DNA from: Bacteroidota bacterium
GTDB taxonomy: Bacteria; Bacteroidota; Bacteroidia; Bacteroidales; CAIXZF01
NCBI GenBank assembly: GCA_022709385.1
Contig: JAKLIX010000003.1
Coordinates: 186,001 to 250,000 of the forward strand
Direction: 5' to 3'
DNA length: 64,000 nucleotides
Position 1 is the stretch's first letter. Every line of letters starts with the position of its first letter. Both the position numbers and the translations under genes were made by a program. The notes beneath the pieces were generated by a model. It ran no database searches. It was not told the origin of the DNA and saw only the letters and a list, made by a program, of their open reading frames with translations. Positions 33,374 through 42,387 of the stretch are shown here, piece by piece.

Positions 33374-34147
33374 TCATAAACCCTTCGTCCTGTTGTTTTT
33401 AACGTCGATAAGCCGGGCAAGGATGCTGATGGCGATTTCTGCCGGAGCGACCGCGTTGAATCTGATCCCTATTGGCATATCCACCCTGTCCAGTTCTTCC
33501 CTGGTCAGTATCTTTTCCTCAAGGAAGCGGTTCGTAAGCGATGCGATTTTTCTTTTGCTGCCGATCATACCGAGGTAAGCGACCTCTTTTTTTCCCACTG
33601 CCGCAAGGATGGCTTCGTCCGTATCATGATCCGGGGTGACGATCACGATGTAACTGTCTCTGTCGAAGGGAAGTTCAGCGGCCGCATCAAGGTAGGGTTT
33701 GCAGATCTTGCGGATATGGGGATTCTCTTCTTTTTCAAGTAGTTCTGATCTCCGGTCCATGAGCCATGTCTCGAAGCCCATGTCCGGGGCATATTTGGCC
33801 AGGCTTTTACCGATATGGCCTGCCCCGAAAATATACAGCCGCGATGGTTTCGACAAAGGTTCGATGTAAATGCTCATGGCACCGCCGCAGGCCATATCCA
33901 GGTCTTCCTGCAAGCGGTACTCCTTCAGGTGTGGTGTATGTGAACTGATCAGGCTGAGTGCATCAGCGATCACCTGCTGTTCTATACCACCGCCTCCTAC
34001 GCTTCCAACGGTGCTGCCATCGCTGAACACAATCATTTTGGCTCCGGCCCTGCCTGGTGAAGACCCTCTGGTACCTGCTACAATACAGAGGGCCGAAGCG
34101 CGCGGGTCATTGATGACCTCTCCGATTCTTAACAGTATGTTGCTCAT
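33374..34147 (-). CDS. xdhC: XdhC-family molybdoenzyme maturation protein
   Basis: About 257 residues from the ATG at 34147; an alternative GTG start lies at 34177. The N-terminal XdhC/CoxI block has G-T-R-G-S-S-P-G-R-A-G-A-K-M and G-S-V-G-G-G-G-I-E. The middle has M-A-C-G-G-A-M, and the C-terminal Rossmann part has I-F-G-A-G-H-I-G-K-S-L and Y-L-G-M-I-G-S-K-R-K. XdhC binds molybdenum cofactor and aids its sulfuration and insertion into xanthine dehydrogenase-type hydroxylases. It converges on the membrane-NTPase gene, 80 bases apart. No molybdohydroxylase gene is in the window. Confidence 0.92.
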   Translation of the reverse strand: MSNILLRIGEVINDPRASALCIVAGTRGSSPGRAGAKMIVFSDGSTVGSVGGGGIEQQVIADALSLISSHTPHLKEYRLQEDLDMACGGAMSIYIEPLSKPSRLYIFGAGHIGKSLAKYAPDMGFETWLMDRRSELLEKEENPHIRKICKPYLDAAAELPFDRDSYIVIVTPDHDTDEAILAAVGKKEVAYLGMIGSKRKIASLTNRFLEEKILTREELDRVDMPIGIRFNAVAPAEIAISILARLIDVKNNRTKGL

Positions 34148-34231
34148 GGTCAATGGTTTGTTGTTGTTTGCCGGCACTGGCCGGGTTTGGGAGAAAAAGA
34201 CCCGGGTACGAAAGGCTTAACTCATTTACTG

Positions 34232-34262
34232 TTTGCAGGATCGTTAAAAAATGCTATCTTTA
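34232..34262 (+). promoter_or_regulatory. Bacteroidota-type promoter (TTTG-N19-TATCTTTA)
   Basis: TTTG at 34232-34235 and TATCTTTA at 34255-34262 are separated by 19 bases, close to the Bacteroidota consensus. It lies about 94 bases before the ATG at 34356, which argues against translation starting at the upstream in-frame ATG at 34251. Confidence 0.6.
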
Positions 34263-34355
34263 CCCATGCTGCCGGTTTCCGGGCCGGGGATACACATTGA
34301 TGATCCAAAAATAGACAAAACGGGATTGCCGGTTGTAACCCTTCATCCAAATGGT

Positions 34356-37300
34356 ATGAAAAGATTAATTAAGACATTGATTATAAGCGTGATATGCCTG
34401 CTATGCCTGCTTCATCCGCTTCAGGGCCAGATCACGGCCATCCGTGATATCCAATACACCGCCGATCCCGGCGGAAATTCACCGCTGCTCGGTCAGACTG
34501 TAAGCGTCAGTGGCACCGTGACAGCCGTGTTTGAGGCCGGTTTTGTCATCAGTGACAGTGCCGGTGCCTGGAATTCGGTTTATGTTGTCACAGGATGGAA
34601 ATCTCCCGAGCTATACCAGTGTGTGGAGTTAAGCGGAACGGTGTTTGAAAATCAGGGCATGACCACCATCACCAGCCTGAGTGCATACACCCTTTTAGCC
34701 GGAACCACTCCGCTTGAAGCCACCTGGGTGAATGCCGCCGGGCTTGCTTCAGAGCAGTACGAATCAGTCCTGATCGCTACCGGCCCCTCTAAAGTTATCA
34801 GCTATGAGGGGAACGGTGAATGGATGATCGAAGACAGCAGCGGAACGGTCCTTTTTGATGACCTGAATGATTACGTTTACTTTCCACAGCCCGGAGATTC
34901 CCTGGATTCATTGAAGGGGATCGTGTTTTATGCCTCGGGTAATTTCAAAATCGAGCCCCGTTTTACCAATGATTTCTCCTGTGCCGCTATCCCGCATTAT
35001 TCGCTCAGGGGAGATGTTGTTACCATGAATGAAGGATTTGATGTGCTTGCGGATACCTACCTCGAAATACTTGGTGACCAGATTATTGGCATTTCAGGTA
35101 CCGCACCGGCAGGGATACCCTCCGTCAATGTACAGGGCTTTATTTTCCCCGGCTTCATTGATGCACACAATCATCCCCACTGGAATGTCCAGGACATCAT
35201 GCCGTTCGACCGGCTCTTCCAGAACAGGTACGAATGGCGAAACAGCCTGTTGTATTCGGATGTAAAGGATCAGCACAACAATATCATTAATTATGGCGGT
35301 AATAACCAGCAATATACGAATGCAAGCAAGCTTGCCGAACTAAGGGGGCTTTGCGCCGGTACCACTACGATTCAGGGCAGCGGCGACAGTGATGCGAATC
35401 ACCAGGGTATCCTTATCAATAATGCAGAGAGGTTTCCGGCAAGGATCGTATCGGAAGTCAATCCCCTGGATTATCCGCTTGCCGCCTGGCAATATCTGAG
35501 CAATCAGAACTGGAAGCGTTTTGTGATCCATCTTTGCGAGGGTACCGACCAGTTGTCATTCAATGAGTTTGAGACCTGGAAAGACCTTGGTATGCTGGAT
35601 GAGCGCACTACCATTATTCACGGGACTGCGTTGACGCAGCAGGCGTTTGCAGAGATGGCCGCAGCGAATGCCAAGCTTGTCTGGTCTCCCAAAAGCAACT
35701 GGCTCTTATACGGAGCCACGGCTGATATTCCAGCTGCCCTGGCTGCCGGTGTGAATGTGTCACTTGCCCCCGACTGGACCCTGTCAGGCGAGCGGGATAT
35801 CCTGAGAGAAATGAAATTTGCCGACCGGATCAACCAGGCTGCATGGGCAGGTCTCATCACGCCGCAACAGTTTGCTTCTTTTGTGACCCGGAATGCGGCC
35901 CTGGCGCTCGGACTGGAGAAACGTTGCGGGACCATCGCTGTCGGGTATCAGGCTGACCTGACGGTCATCCCCCTGCTGGATGCTGATCCGTATGAATCAC
36001 TGATGAAGGCTGAAGCCAAAGATATCGCGCTCAGCATTGTGAACGGCAGGCCGATGCTTGGCAACTTTTCCCTGATGGCACAGTTTCCATTTCTGAACAA
36101 TCTTGAAAGCATTACGGTCGATGGCGAGACAAAAAGCATCGGAATCCAGGTCGCATCTCCCGTCATTCCTGAATCCGGCAAAAGCCTGGCCGCGGTGGAA
36201 AGCGAAATACAAGCGGCTTTTCAGGCAGCCGGCCCCAAAGCCTGCCGTTTTTTAAATTACGCATTGGCCGATGACGACCCCTGGGAATTCATGGAAACGG
36301 GAATCCTGAGCGATCTCTGTGCCATCCATGCCATCAGCGGGGATGTTGTCTGGGCGTCTGGGCTGAATGCAACGGTAATCCGTACAAACGATGGTGGGAA
36401 TACATGGGATGTGATGTCTGAAGGACTTGATTCACTGCATTATCCGGTGCTTGAAGCCATAGATGCTTCTACGGTGCTTGTTGCCGGGTATGCACCTGCA
36501 GGGGCTAATCCCGCGGTGAAAATTTTCAAAACCGCCAACGGAGGGCAAAACTGGAGCAATGTATACAGCAGTCCCGGCGGGAAAATTCACAATATCACCA
36601 TGTTTGATGCTTTCAGGGGAATCGCTGTGGGTGATCCGCTCAATGGGGAATGGACGATTCTTAAAACAGAAGACGGGGGAGCCGGCTGGGTTCAGATGCC
36701 GGGCGCTCCCTTACAATCAGGCAGTGAAACGGGATATCCGGGCAGTGTGTGTTGGGAGGACAGTCTGAAAGGATGGTTTGGCAGCAGCGAATCCAGGATT
36801 TATCATACTGCAGATGGAGGTGAAACCTGGACTGTGATAAATCAGACCACCGGCATTGTGCATGTGCAGCATCTTGCACATTCAGGATCGGGCATGCTGT
36901 TGATTGCCGGGGACGAATTGCTGGCCAGGTCTGTTGATGATGGCGCAAGCTGGCAGGTGATTCCGAAGCCCGGATATGCTTCCCTTGACTTTATCAGGTA
37001 TCACGATGGAATCCTCTGGGCAGCCGATGCCGGAACCGGACTAAGTTTCAGTAACGACAACGGCGATTCCTGGCAGCTTTCATCCATCACACTTTACAGA
37101 TTGGCTGATGTGTCTTTTATCGGTGCATTACCTTACGGGATATGGGTTGCGGGCTATGCCGGCGCCATTTTTCACAGTGATCAGAACGCTTCGGGGATCA
37201 CAGACAATTTCAGTACATCCCCGGCCATACTCATTCAGAATTATCCCAATCCTTTCAGGCATACAACAACGATAGGCTTCCTCCTTCAGGAATCCGCATT

Positions 37301-37481
37301 GGTTCACATCGAGCTGTTTGATATGCTTGGGCAGAAAGTCGGAACCTTATTGGAGCAGGTGCTTCCACCGGGCTCGCACAGCATTGATTTTAATCCGTCA
37401 GGTTTGGCATGCGGTGTTTATATGTGCAGGCTGAAAGCCGGTGATGTGCATTGTACGAGAGAAATGATACTGCTGCATTGA
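34356..37481 (+). CDS. Secreted amidohydrolase fused to Asp-box beta-propeller and T9SS domain
   Basis: About 1041 residues from the ATG at 34356 (signal peptide MKRLIKTLIISVICLLCLLHPLQGQ). Residues ~26-205 are two OB-fold-like segments as in secreted Bacteroidota nucleases (I-R-D-I-Q-Y-T-A-D-P). Residues ~215-570 are an amidohydrolase with metal ligands H-N-H-P-H (271-275), H392, H422 and D473. Residues ~650-950 carry six Asp-box/Ycf48-like repeats (D-G-G-N-T-W, N-G-G-Q-N-W, D-G-G-A-G-W, D-G-G-E-T-W, D-D-G-A-S-W, D-N-G-D-S-W). The last ~80 residues are a T9SS sorting domain (N-Y-P-N-P-F). Cytosolic relatives deaminate or dechlorinate ring compounds; an exported form with a propeller is unusual, and its substrate is unknown. 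Confidence 0.87.
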   Translation: MKRLIKTLIISVICLLCLLHPLQGQITAIRDIQYTADPGGNSPLLGQTVSVSGTVTAVFEAGFVISDSAGAWNSVYVVTGWKSPELYQCVELSGTVFENQGMTTITSLSAYTLLAGTTPLEATWVNAAGLASEQYESVLIATGPSKVISYEGNGEWMIEDSSGTVLFDDLNDYVYFPQPGDSLDSLKGIVFYASGNFKIEPRFTNDFSCAAIPHYSLRGDVVTMNEGFDVLADTYLEILGDQIIGISGTAPAGIPSVNVQGFIFPGFIDAHNHPHWNVQDIMPFDRLFQNRYEWRNSLLYSDVKDQHNNIINYGGNNQQYTNASKLAELRGLCAGTTTIQGSGDSDANHQGILINNAERFPARIVSEVNPLDYPLAAWQYLSNQNWKRFVIHLCEGTDQLSFNEFETWKDLGMLDERTTIIHGTALTQQAFAEMAAANAKLVWSPKSNWLLYGATADIPAALAAGVNVSLAPDWTLSGERDILREMKFADRINQAAWAGLITPQQFASFVTRNAALALGLEKRCGTIAVGYQADLTVIPLLDADPYESLMKAEAKDIALSIVNGRPMLGNFSLMAQFPFLNNLESITVDGETKSIGIQVASPVIPESGKSLAAVESEIQAAFQAAGPKACRFLNYALADDDPWEFMETGILSDLCAIHAISGDVVWASGLNATVIRTNDGGNTWDVMSEGLDSLHYPVLEAIDASTVLVAGYAPAGANPAVKIFKTANGGQNWSNVYSSPGGKIHNITMFDAFRGIAVGDPLNGEWTILKTEDGGAGWVQMPGAPLQSGSETGYPGSVCWEDSLKGWFGSSESRIYHTADGGETWTVINQTTGIVHVQHLAHSGSGMLLIAGDELLARSVDDGASWQVIPKPGYASLDFIRYHDGILWAADAGTGLSFSNDNGDSWQLSSITLYRLADVSFIGALPYGIWVAGYAGAIFHSDQNASGITDNFSTSPAILIQNYPNPFRHTTTIGFLLQESALVHIELFDMLGQKVGTLLEQVLPPGSHSIDFNPSGLACGVYMCRLKAGDVHCTREMILLH

Positions 37482-37536
37482 TTGGGTGCCGGTGAGCCTG
37501 GTATAAGGCTGAGGTTTTTGGCTAACTTTGCCATGA

Positions 37537-38223
37537 GTGAGCATGTTGATTGAATACGAGGATCAGGATCTGCTTGTTGTCTGTAAACCGGCGGGTATGA
37601 ACACCATCCGTACGGGTAAGGACGATACGGAATGCCTGCACGTCCGGCTTGAGGCATCCGGTTACGGCCGGCTTTGGGTAGTGCACCGCCTCGACAAAGA
37701 GGTAAGCGGTCTGGTGTTGTTTGCACGCCATGCGGCGATGCATCGCTACCTGAATGCTTTGTTTGAGACAAGGCAGGTGAACAAGTCGTATCTCGCGCTG
37801 CTTGCGGGCGAGATGCAGGATCAGCAGGGTGTTGTCGACCTGCCGCTGCGTGAATTCGGCAGCGGACGCATGGGCGTCAGTCAGTTTGGTGGTAAACCCG
37901 CCATCACCCGCTACAAGCTTATCGAAGCGAAGCACGGACACAGCCTGGTATTGCTGAATCCACTAACGGGCCGCAGGCACCAGCTCAGGGTGCATCTGTA
38001 TACCCTGGGTTTTCCCATCGCCGGGGATCTGAAATACGGGTCGCGGGAGCGGCAGGCAGGCTATGATCGTTTGATGCTGCATGCCACCAGCCTGGAGTTT
38101 GTATTGGAAAACGGTGATTTAAAGCACTTTGAATCGGCCTTGCCGGATCCTTTCCAAAAAATCCTCAGGGTTTATGGAATCGGCTTGCCAGATACATCTT
38201 TATTTAAAAACCAAAAACTATGA
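37537..38223 (+). CDS. RluA-family pseudouridine synthase
   Basis: 228 residues; start either GTG at 37537 or ATG at 37543. The frame begins with the catalytic-domain strand L-V-V-C-K-P-A-G-M, then has V-V-H-R-L-D-K-E-V-S-G-L-V-L-F-A with the catalytic aspartate, Y-L-A-L-L, and the closing P-L-T-G-R-R-H-Q-L-R-V-H-L. There is no N-terminal S4 domain, so it resembles the short RluA/TruC-like members that modify rRNA or tRNA uridines. A TAACTTTG lies at 37523, so the transcript may be nearly leaderless. The stop overlaps the next start (ATGA). Confidence 0.92.
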   Translation: MSMLIEYEDQDLLVVCKPAGMNTIRTGKDDTECLHVRLEASGYGRLWVVHRLDKEVSGLVLFARHAAMHRYLNALFETRQVNKSYLALLAGEMQDQQGVVDLPLREFGSGRMGVSQFGGKPAITRYKLIEAKHGHSLVLLNPLTGRRHQLRVHLYTLGFPIAGDLKYGSRERQAGYDRLMLHATSLEFVLENGDLKHFESALPDPFQKILRVYGIGLPDTSLFKNQKL

Positions 38224-39836
38224 GATTACTGTTCATGATCTGCCTGCTGGCTTTGTTGAAGCCTGCGGCAGCACAAACCCAGGAACAAAGCATGCAGGCT
38301 GCCCTTTCCGCGGTAACGGTATTCCTGCAGGGTGCACAACTGCAGCTTCGTGCCGATGCCCAGTTGCAGGAAGGCTCCGGCATCCTGAAAATTTCGAAAC
38401 TGCCTCCCAACCTTGACCCAAACAGTGTTCAGGTTAAAGGAGACGGAAATTTTACGATACAATCGGTCAATTTCCGGGTGAACTACCTGGATTCACTGGA
38501 AGAATCCAGGGAAAGGGAAGACCTTGGCCGCAGGCTTGACGAGGTAAACCGTAAAATCCAGGATCATAAAAACCAGAGTGACATCATTGTGGCAAAGGAT
38601 GTTTTCCTCCGCGAGAACCGGGTAGTCGGAGGAAAGGACAGTCCCTTGAGCCCGGAGGCTTACCGTCAGTTGTATGAGCTTTACTCCCGTTTTGTGGAAG
38701 CCGAGAAAAATGAGTGGTTCGACCTGATGAAGAAGATCGCTGCCCTGGAAAAAGAAAGCCAGAAACTGCAGCAGCAGCTGAACGAGCGGACGGCTGGCCG
38801 GCAATCCAAAACGGCAGGGGAAGTGCTCATTACAGTGAGCGCTAAAAGTCCGTGCCAGGCAAAATTCCGTCTGTCATTCATGGTGAATGATGCCCGCTGG
38901 TACCCATCCTACGACCTGCGTGTGGACCAGGTGGGTGAACCGGTGATGCTGGTGTACAAGGCCAATGTAGTTCAAAACACGCGGATGGACTGGAAGCAGG
39001 TGAAACTCACCCTCTCCAACGCCACTCCGTATCAGTCGGGCGTAGTTCCTGTTCTTTCGCCCTATTACCTGTACTATAAACCGCAATACCGGACGAGCCG
39101 TGCCCAGAACGCCGGTGCGGCACCTGCCATGATGGAGGTGGCCGCTGCCAGGGAGAAGAAGGCTATGGTGAAAGACGATGATTTTGTTGAATCAGCCATG
39201 CCCCTTCAGGTGTATACGCATGAAAATCAGACCAATGTGGAGTTTGAGATCGATGCGGCTTATACCGTTACGGGGGACGGAAAGGCGCAGACTATTGATA
39301 TTCAGCGTATTGAACTACCCGCAGAATATTTGTACAAGGCTGTTCCCAAAAAGGAAAGGGAAGCCTTTCTTGTGGCGCGGGTCACGGATTGGGAGAAGCA
39401 TAACCTGCTGCCCGGCGAATCCAACCTGTATTTTGAAAACACTTTTATCGGCAAGTCGGTGCTTGATCCGGGGCAGATCAGCGATACCCTGGAACTGTCC
39501 CTGGGCCGCGACAGGTCGGTGGTATTAAGCCGCAACAGGGTTAAAGGATACAGCCAGAAGCAGTTTCTGGGCGGCAACAGGATAGAGAGCAGGCATTGGG
39601 AAATTGCCGTCAGAAACAATAAAAGCAGGGCGGTGAGGCTGCAGATCAGCGACCAGGTTCCCGTATCGAATCAACAGGAGATCAGTGTGGAGGTGGAGGA
39701 AGTATCTGGTGGTGAATGGAACAAGGATACCGGTTTCATTCGCTGGGAGATGCAGCTTGAGCCTAAGGAGAGCAAGAAGTTGAATCTGAAGTATAGTGTG
39801 AAGTTTCCGAAGGATAAGGCGGTGGTGGTGGAGTGA
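38220..39836 (+). CDS. Mucoidy inhibitor MuiA-family (DUF4139) protein
   Basis: 538 residues with a signal peptide (MRLLFMICLLALLKPAAAQ). The N-terminal part has V-T-V-F-L-Q-G-A-Q-L and L-P-x-N-L-D-P-N-S-V-Q-V-K-G. A coiled-coil segment lies near 90-185, and then the DUF4139 domain has Y-P-S-Y-D-L-R-V, L-S-N-A-T-P and W-E-M-Q-L-E-P-K-E-S-K-K-L-N-L-K-Y. MuiA-type proteins were named for an effect on mucoid growth when overproduced; molecular function is unknown. Likely envelope-located. Translationally coupled to the pseudouridine synthase by a four-base overlap. Confidence 0.88.
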   Translation: MRLLFMICLLALLKPAAAQTQEQSMQAALSAVTVFLQGAQLQLRADAQLQEGSGILKISKLPPNLDPNSVQVKGDGNFTIQSVNFRVNYLDSLEESREREDLGRRLDEVNRKIQDHKNQSDIIVAKDVFLRENRVVGGKDSPLSPEAYRQLYELYSRFVEAEKNEWFDLMKKIAALEKESQKLQQQLNERTAGRQSKTAGEVLITVSAKSPCQAKFRLSFMVNDARWYPSYDLRVDQVGEPVMLVYKANVVQNTRMDWKQVKLTLSNATPYQSGVVPVLSPYYLYYKPQYRTSRAQNAGAAPAMMEVAAAREKKAMVKDDDFVESAMPLQVYTHENQTNVEFEIDAAYTVTGDGKAQTIDIQRIELPAEYLYKAVPKKEREAFLVARVTDWEKHNLLPGESNLYFENTFIGKSVLDPGQISDTLELSLGRDRSVVLSRNRVKGYSQKQFLGGNRIESRHWEIAVRNNKSRAVRLQISDQVPVSNQQEISVEVEEVSGGEWNKDTGFIRWEMQLEPKESKKLNLKYSVKFPKDKAVVVE

Positions 39837-39852
39837 CGGAGTCACGGGGTAA

Positions 39853-40773
39853 TCAGTACCTCTCAACCTCCAGGCTTGAGACGGCGGCATCGAGTTCGAT
39901 GTAGATTTTGTTGGCACTGCTGTGGAAGCCGGGAGTCTGGTGGGTGTGATCCCGTATTTTGTCGAAGCCTTTCAGATGCCGGCTTGAAAGGACGGTATTG
40001 CTGATCACCTGGCATCCGCTTGCGGCGGGTATCCTGATTTTCACGGAAGAGGCGCCGGCTTCGATATCCACTTGGGCTGTTTCCAGCAGGTTGCCGAGGG
40101 TGATATCCACGGAGGAAGCTCCTCCTTCGAGGTCGATTTTCTGAACCTTAAAGTCTTTGAGATCCATATCGATTTCAGCGGCTCCGGCGTCGAGACTGAA
40201 TTCCCAGACCGGGGCCGGGTGGAGTTTCACGATCACTTTATGGCCTGCCTTGATATGTTTCTTCCCTTCTTTTTTGAATGGATGCATATCGAGTCCGATC
40301 TCCGCCGTATCTCCATTGTGCTGGATTTCCATCGAATAGGTCCCGTCCTTGCCTTTGGTACTGACATCGATCAGTTGGTCTGATATGCTGTTCAGGATAA
40401 ATGAGCCTGCTGCAGCATCGATATCCAACATGGCAAAGCGGACAGCGGAATCGTAGGGTTCGGCCAGATCCTGCCGGGTCGTTTGCCCTTCATCCTCATC
40501 ATCGTTCCATTCGAAGTTCCAGTCCCAGTAGTCACGCTGCCTGTCGGGGGCATGATAGAGGATGAGCACGGTGACGCCGATTGCAAGCAGCGAGAGCAAC
40601 AACTTCCACAGATCCCTCACAGGGAGGACGGAGATCCCCCAGAGGATGAGCAGTACCGGCCAGAGTTGCCAGAGGGTATGCCATGAGAAGCAGATGATGT
40701 CGAGGTTTTTCAGGACCAGTGCCACACCCAGTGCCACCAGGATCACTCCCCAAAAGACGCGTTTGTAGTTCAT
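39853..40773 (-). CDS. Membrane protein with LiaF/toastrack-like C-terminal domain
   Basis: 306 residues. Three or four membrane helices (about 5-75, including W-G-V-I-L-V-A-L-G-V-A-L-V-L-K-N-L and L-W-P-V-L-L-I-L-W-G) resemble the DUF5668/LiaF N-terminal unit. An acidic linker (N-D-D-E-D-E-G) follows, and then a beta-repeat domain with G-A-A-E-I-D-M, G-G-A-S-S-V-D-I-T-L-G-N and A-G-A-S-S-V-K-I-R-I-P, typical of DUF4097/LiaF C-terminal solenoids. It is four bases downstream of a PspC-domain gene, an arrangement typical of envelope-stress genes. Confidence 0.85.
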   Translation of the reverse strand: MNYKRVFWGVILVALGVALVLKNLDIICFSWHTLWQLWPVLLILWGISVLPVRDLWKLLLSLLAIGVTVLILYHAPDRQRDYWDWNFEWNDDEDEGQTTRQDLAEPYDSAVRFAMLDIDAAAGSFILNSISDQLIDVSTKGKDGTYSMEIQHNGDTAEIGLDMHPFKKEGKKHIKAGHKVIVKLHPAPVWEFSLDAGAAEIDMDLKDFKVQKIDLEGGASSVDITLGNLLETAQVDIEAGASSVKIRIPAASGCQVISNTVLSSRHLKGFDKIRDHTHQTPGFHSSANKIYIELDAAVSSLEVERY

Positions 40774-40777
40774 GGCA

Positions 40778-41242
40778 TTATTGTTTGGACCGGTTTACGG
40801 CTCCGGCTATCAGTGCGAAGCCGATCACGATGAGGATGACGGGCCACAGGCGGCCGAAGTCCCAGTGCGGGATGAATTCATCAATCAGGAATAGGGTTCC
40901 GAGGGTCAGCAGGATGATGCCGCCGATCAGGCTGCCTTTTGAAGCCATGCTTTTTTTCTGTTCCGTCTCAGGTTCCGGGCTGATGCTTTCTGTCCGGGAG
41001 GGTTCATTGCTGTCGCCGGTTTCCGGGCCTGTCCGGGCATTGAAAGTGAAGTCGTAAGGTTTTTTTGGCAGGGCGATCCACAGGATAAAGTAGATCAGTA
41101 CGCCTCCTCCGCCGAAAAAGGCCAGCAGGATAAAGACGACCCTGATAATCACAGGATCAATGTCGAAATGCTCGGCGAGGCCGCCACATACACCCGCAAT
41201 CACCTGGTCGGTCTGGCTGCGGTAGAGTTTTCTTGGTTCCAT
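40778..41242 (-). CDS. PspC-domain envelope-stress protein
   Basis: About 154 residues from the ATG at 41242; a longer frame to 41344 is unlikely. The PspC core is clear: K-L-Y-R-S-Q-T-D-Q-V-I-A-G-V-C-G-G-L-A-E-H-F-D, then D-P-V-I-I-R-V-V-F and a glycine-rich helix. A polar linker and two more helices follow. PspC proteins sense or transmit envelope stress together with partner proteins; the toastrack-type membrane protein downstream is the likely partner. Confidence 0.9.
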   Translation of the reverse strand: MEPRKLYRSQTDQVIAGVCGGLAEHFDIDPVIIRVVFILLAFFGGGGVLIYFILWIALPKKPYDFTFNARTGPETGDSNEPSRTESISPEPETEQKKSMASKGSLIGGIILLTLGTLFLIDEFIPHWDFGRLWPVILIVIGFALIAGAVNRSKQ

Positions 41243-41712
41243 TTTTTTTGGGTTTCGGATAAGACGGGTTTGAAGGGATAAAGTTACAAAGAGTCTTGGA
41301 ATATATCCTTTCAGTGTGGGATGATGTTCATTGTAAACTTTCAACCCTAAACCTTAAGCTTTTAACTCAACACCAGAGACACGACTGTTCAAGTAGGAGG
41401 GAAGAAAATTGAAGAGAGAAGTGAAATGAAAATTAAGGTAAAGGATTGAAAGTCAAACTTTTAACTTCACTTCAATTTTTTACGTTCAGCTTTCTCGCTT
41501 TTTTAAAAAACTACTAAACCAATAAACACCTAAACCGGCCTCCATCCGGGAACTGTTTCCGGTACGAAACGATGCTTCTCCACGCCCGGCCTTTAAAACC
41601 ACGGAGTTATGCACGGAGTGGCCAGGGAGAGTGGATGATTACCGGACCTTTGATTTTGAATATTTTATTCACTTGAATCCTGGCTTTGTAATTTGGTACT
41701 TTATCTTTTATA

Positions 41713-41815
41713 CTCATACTTGACGGATTTGCGAATGCAAAGCTGTTTAGTATGAGTAATGCCGTACACCGCTGGAATGTATTTTTTTCGCTATTCCATT
41801 CCGTGTCGGTATAAA
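41713..41815. repeat. Two-copy ~103-bp element, copy 2
   Basis: Partner of 16772-16875. In this copy TACTCATACT (41711-41720) is exactly complementary to AGTATGAGTA (41749-41758), enclosing TTTGC-GAAT-GCAAA. TGGAAT and ATTCCA further on form another short stem. The blocks TAATGCCGTA and CGTGTCGGTAT are kept. Confidence 0.65.
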
Positions 41816-42147
41816 CCTGGAATTTGTCACTTGCTTCTTAACATATTATTTCCCGGGCCTTGGATATTGATTCTTGATCTATCGATAATTGATGCTTCGA
41901 CTCCGCATGACTGCTCATTATACTTTAGACACTAACCCTAAACTTTTAAATCAACACCAAAGACCCAAAGACCCGGCTTTTAAAGTGAAAGGGTAGAAAA
42001 TTATTTGAGAAGTGAAGTAAAAATTAAATAAATGATTTTCAACCTTTTAACTTCACTCCAATTTTTTACCTTCATATTTCTCACTTCTTTCAAATACTCA
42101 ACGTCTACACCACTACACACCTAAACTGCATACTAGAATTAATTGAA

Positions 42148-42197
42148 CCACATAGGACACATAGGGTAAATATCTATGTGATCTGTGTGCCTATGTG
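42148..42197. repeat. Palindromic core, array C
   Basis: Diverged copy of the core at 11257. The inner arms are reduced to CACATAG and CTATGTG around a changed centre (GGTAAATAT), so a 7-bp stem remains. Confidence 0.75.
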
Positions 42198-42367
42198 TTA
42201 AAAATAAAGAGAATTAGAACGCACAGCATGACGGCCTGTAACTCGTTAAACTTTAGACTTTAGACCATAAACGAATAACTAAACTGCTAAACAAATAAAC
42301 TACTAAACCGGTCTCCAGCTGGAACACTGATCCCAGTACGAAACAATGCTTCGACTACGCTTCTTCA

Positions 42368-42387
42368 GGACACGATTTATCGTGTCC
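42368..42387. repeat. Perfect 8-bp hairpin (GGACACGA/TCGTGTCC)
   Basis: GGACACGA, a four-base loop TTTA, then TCGTGTCC. It is not followed by a T-run on either side, so it does not look like a terminator. Confidence 0.6.

Noticed and set aside
42368..42387. Rho-independent terminator
   Set aside because: The hairpin is perfect but no T-run follows on either strand, and no gene ends nearby.
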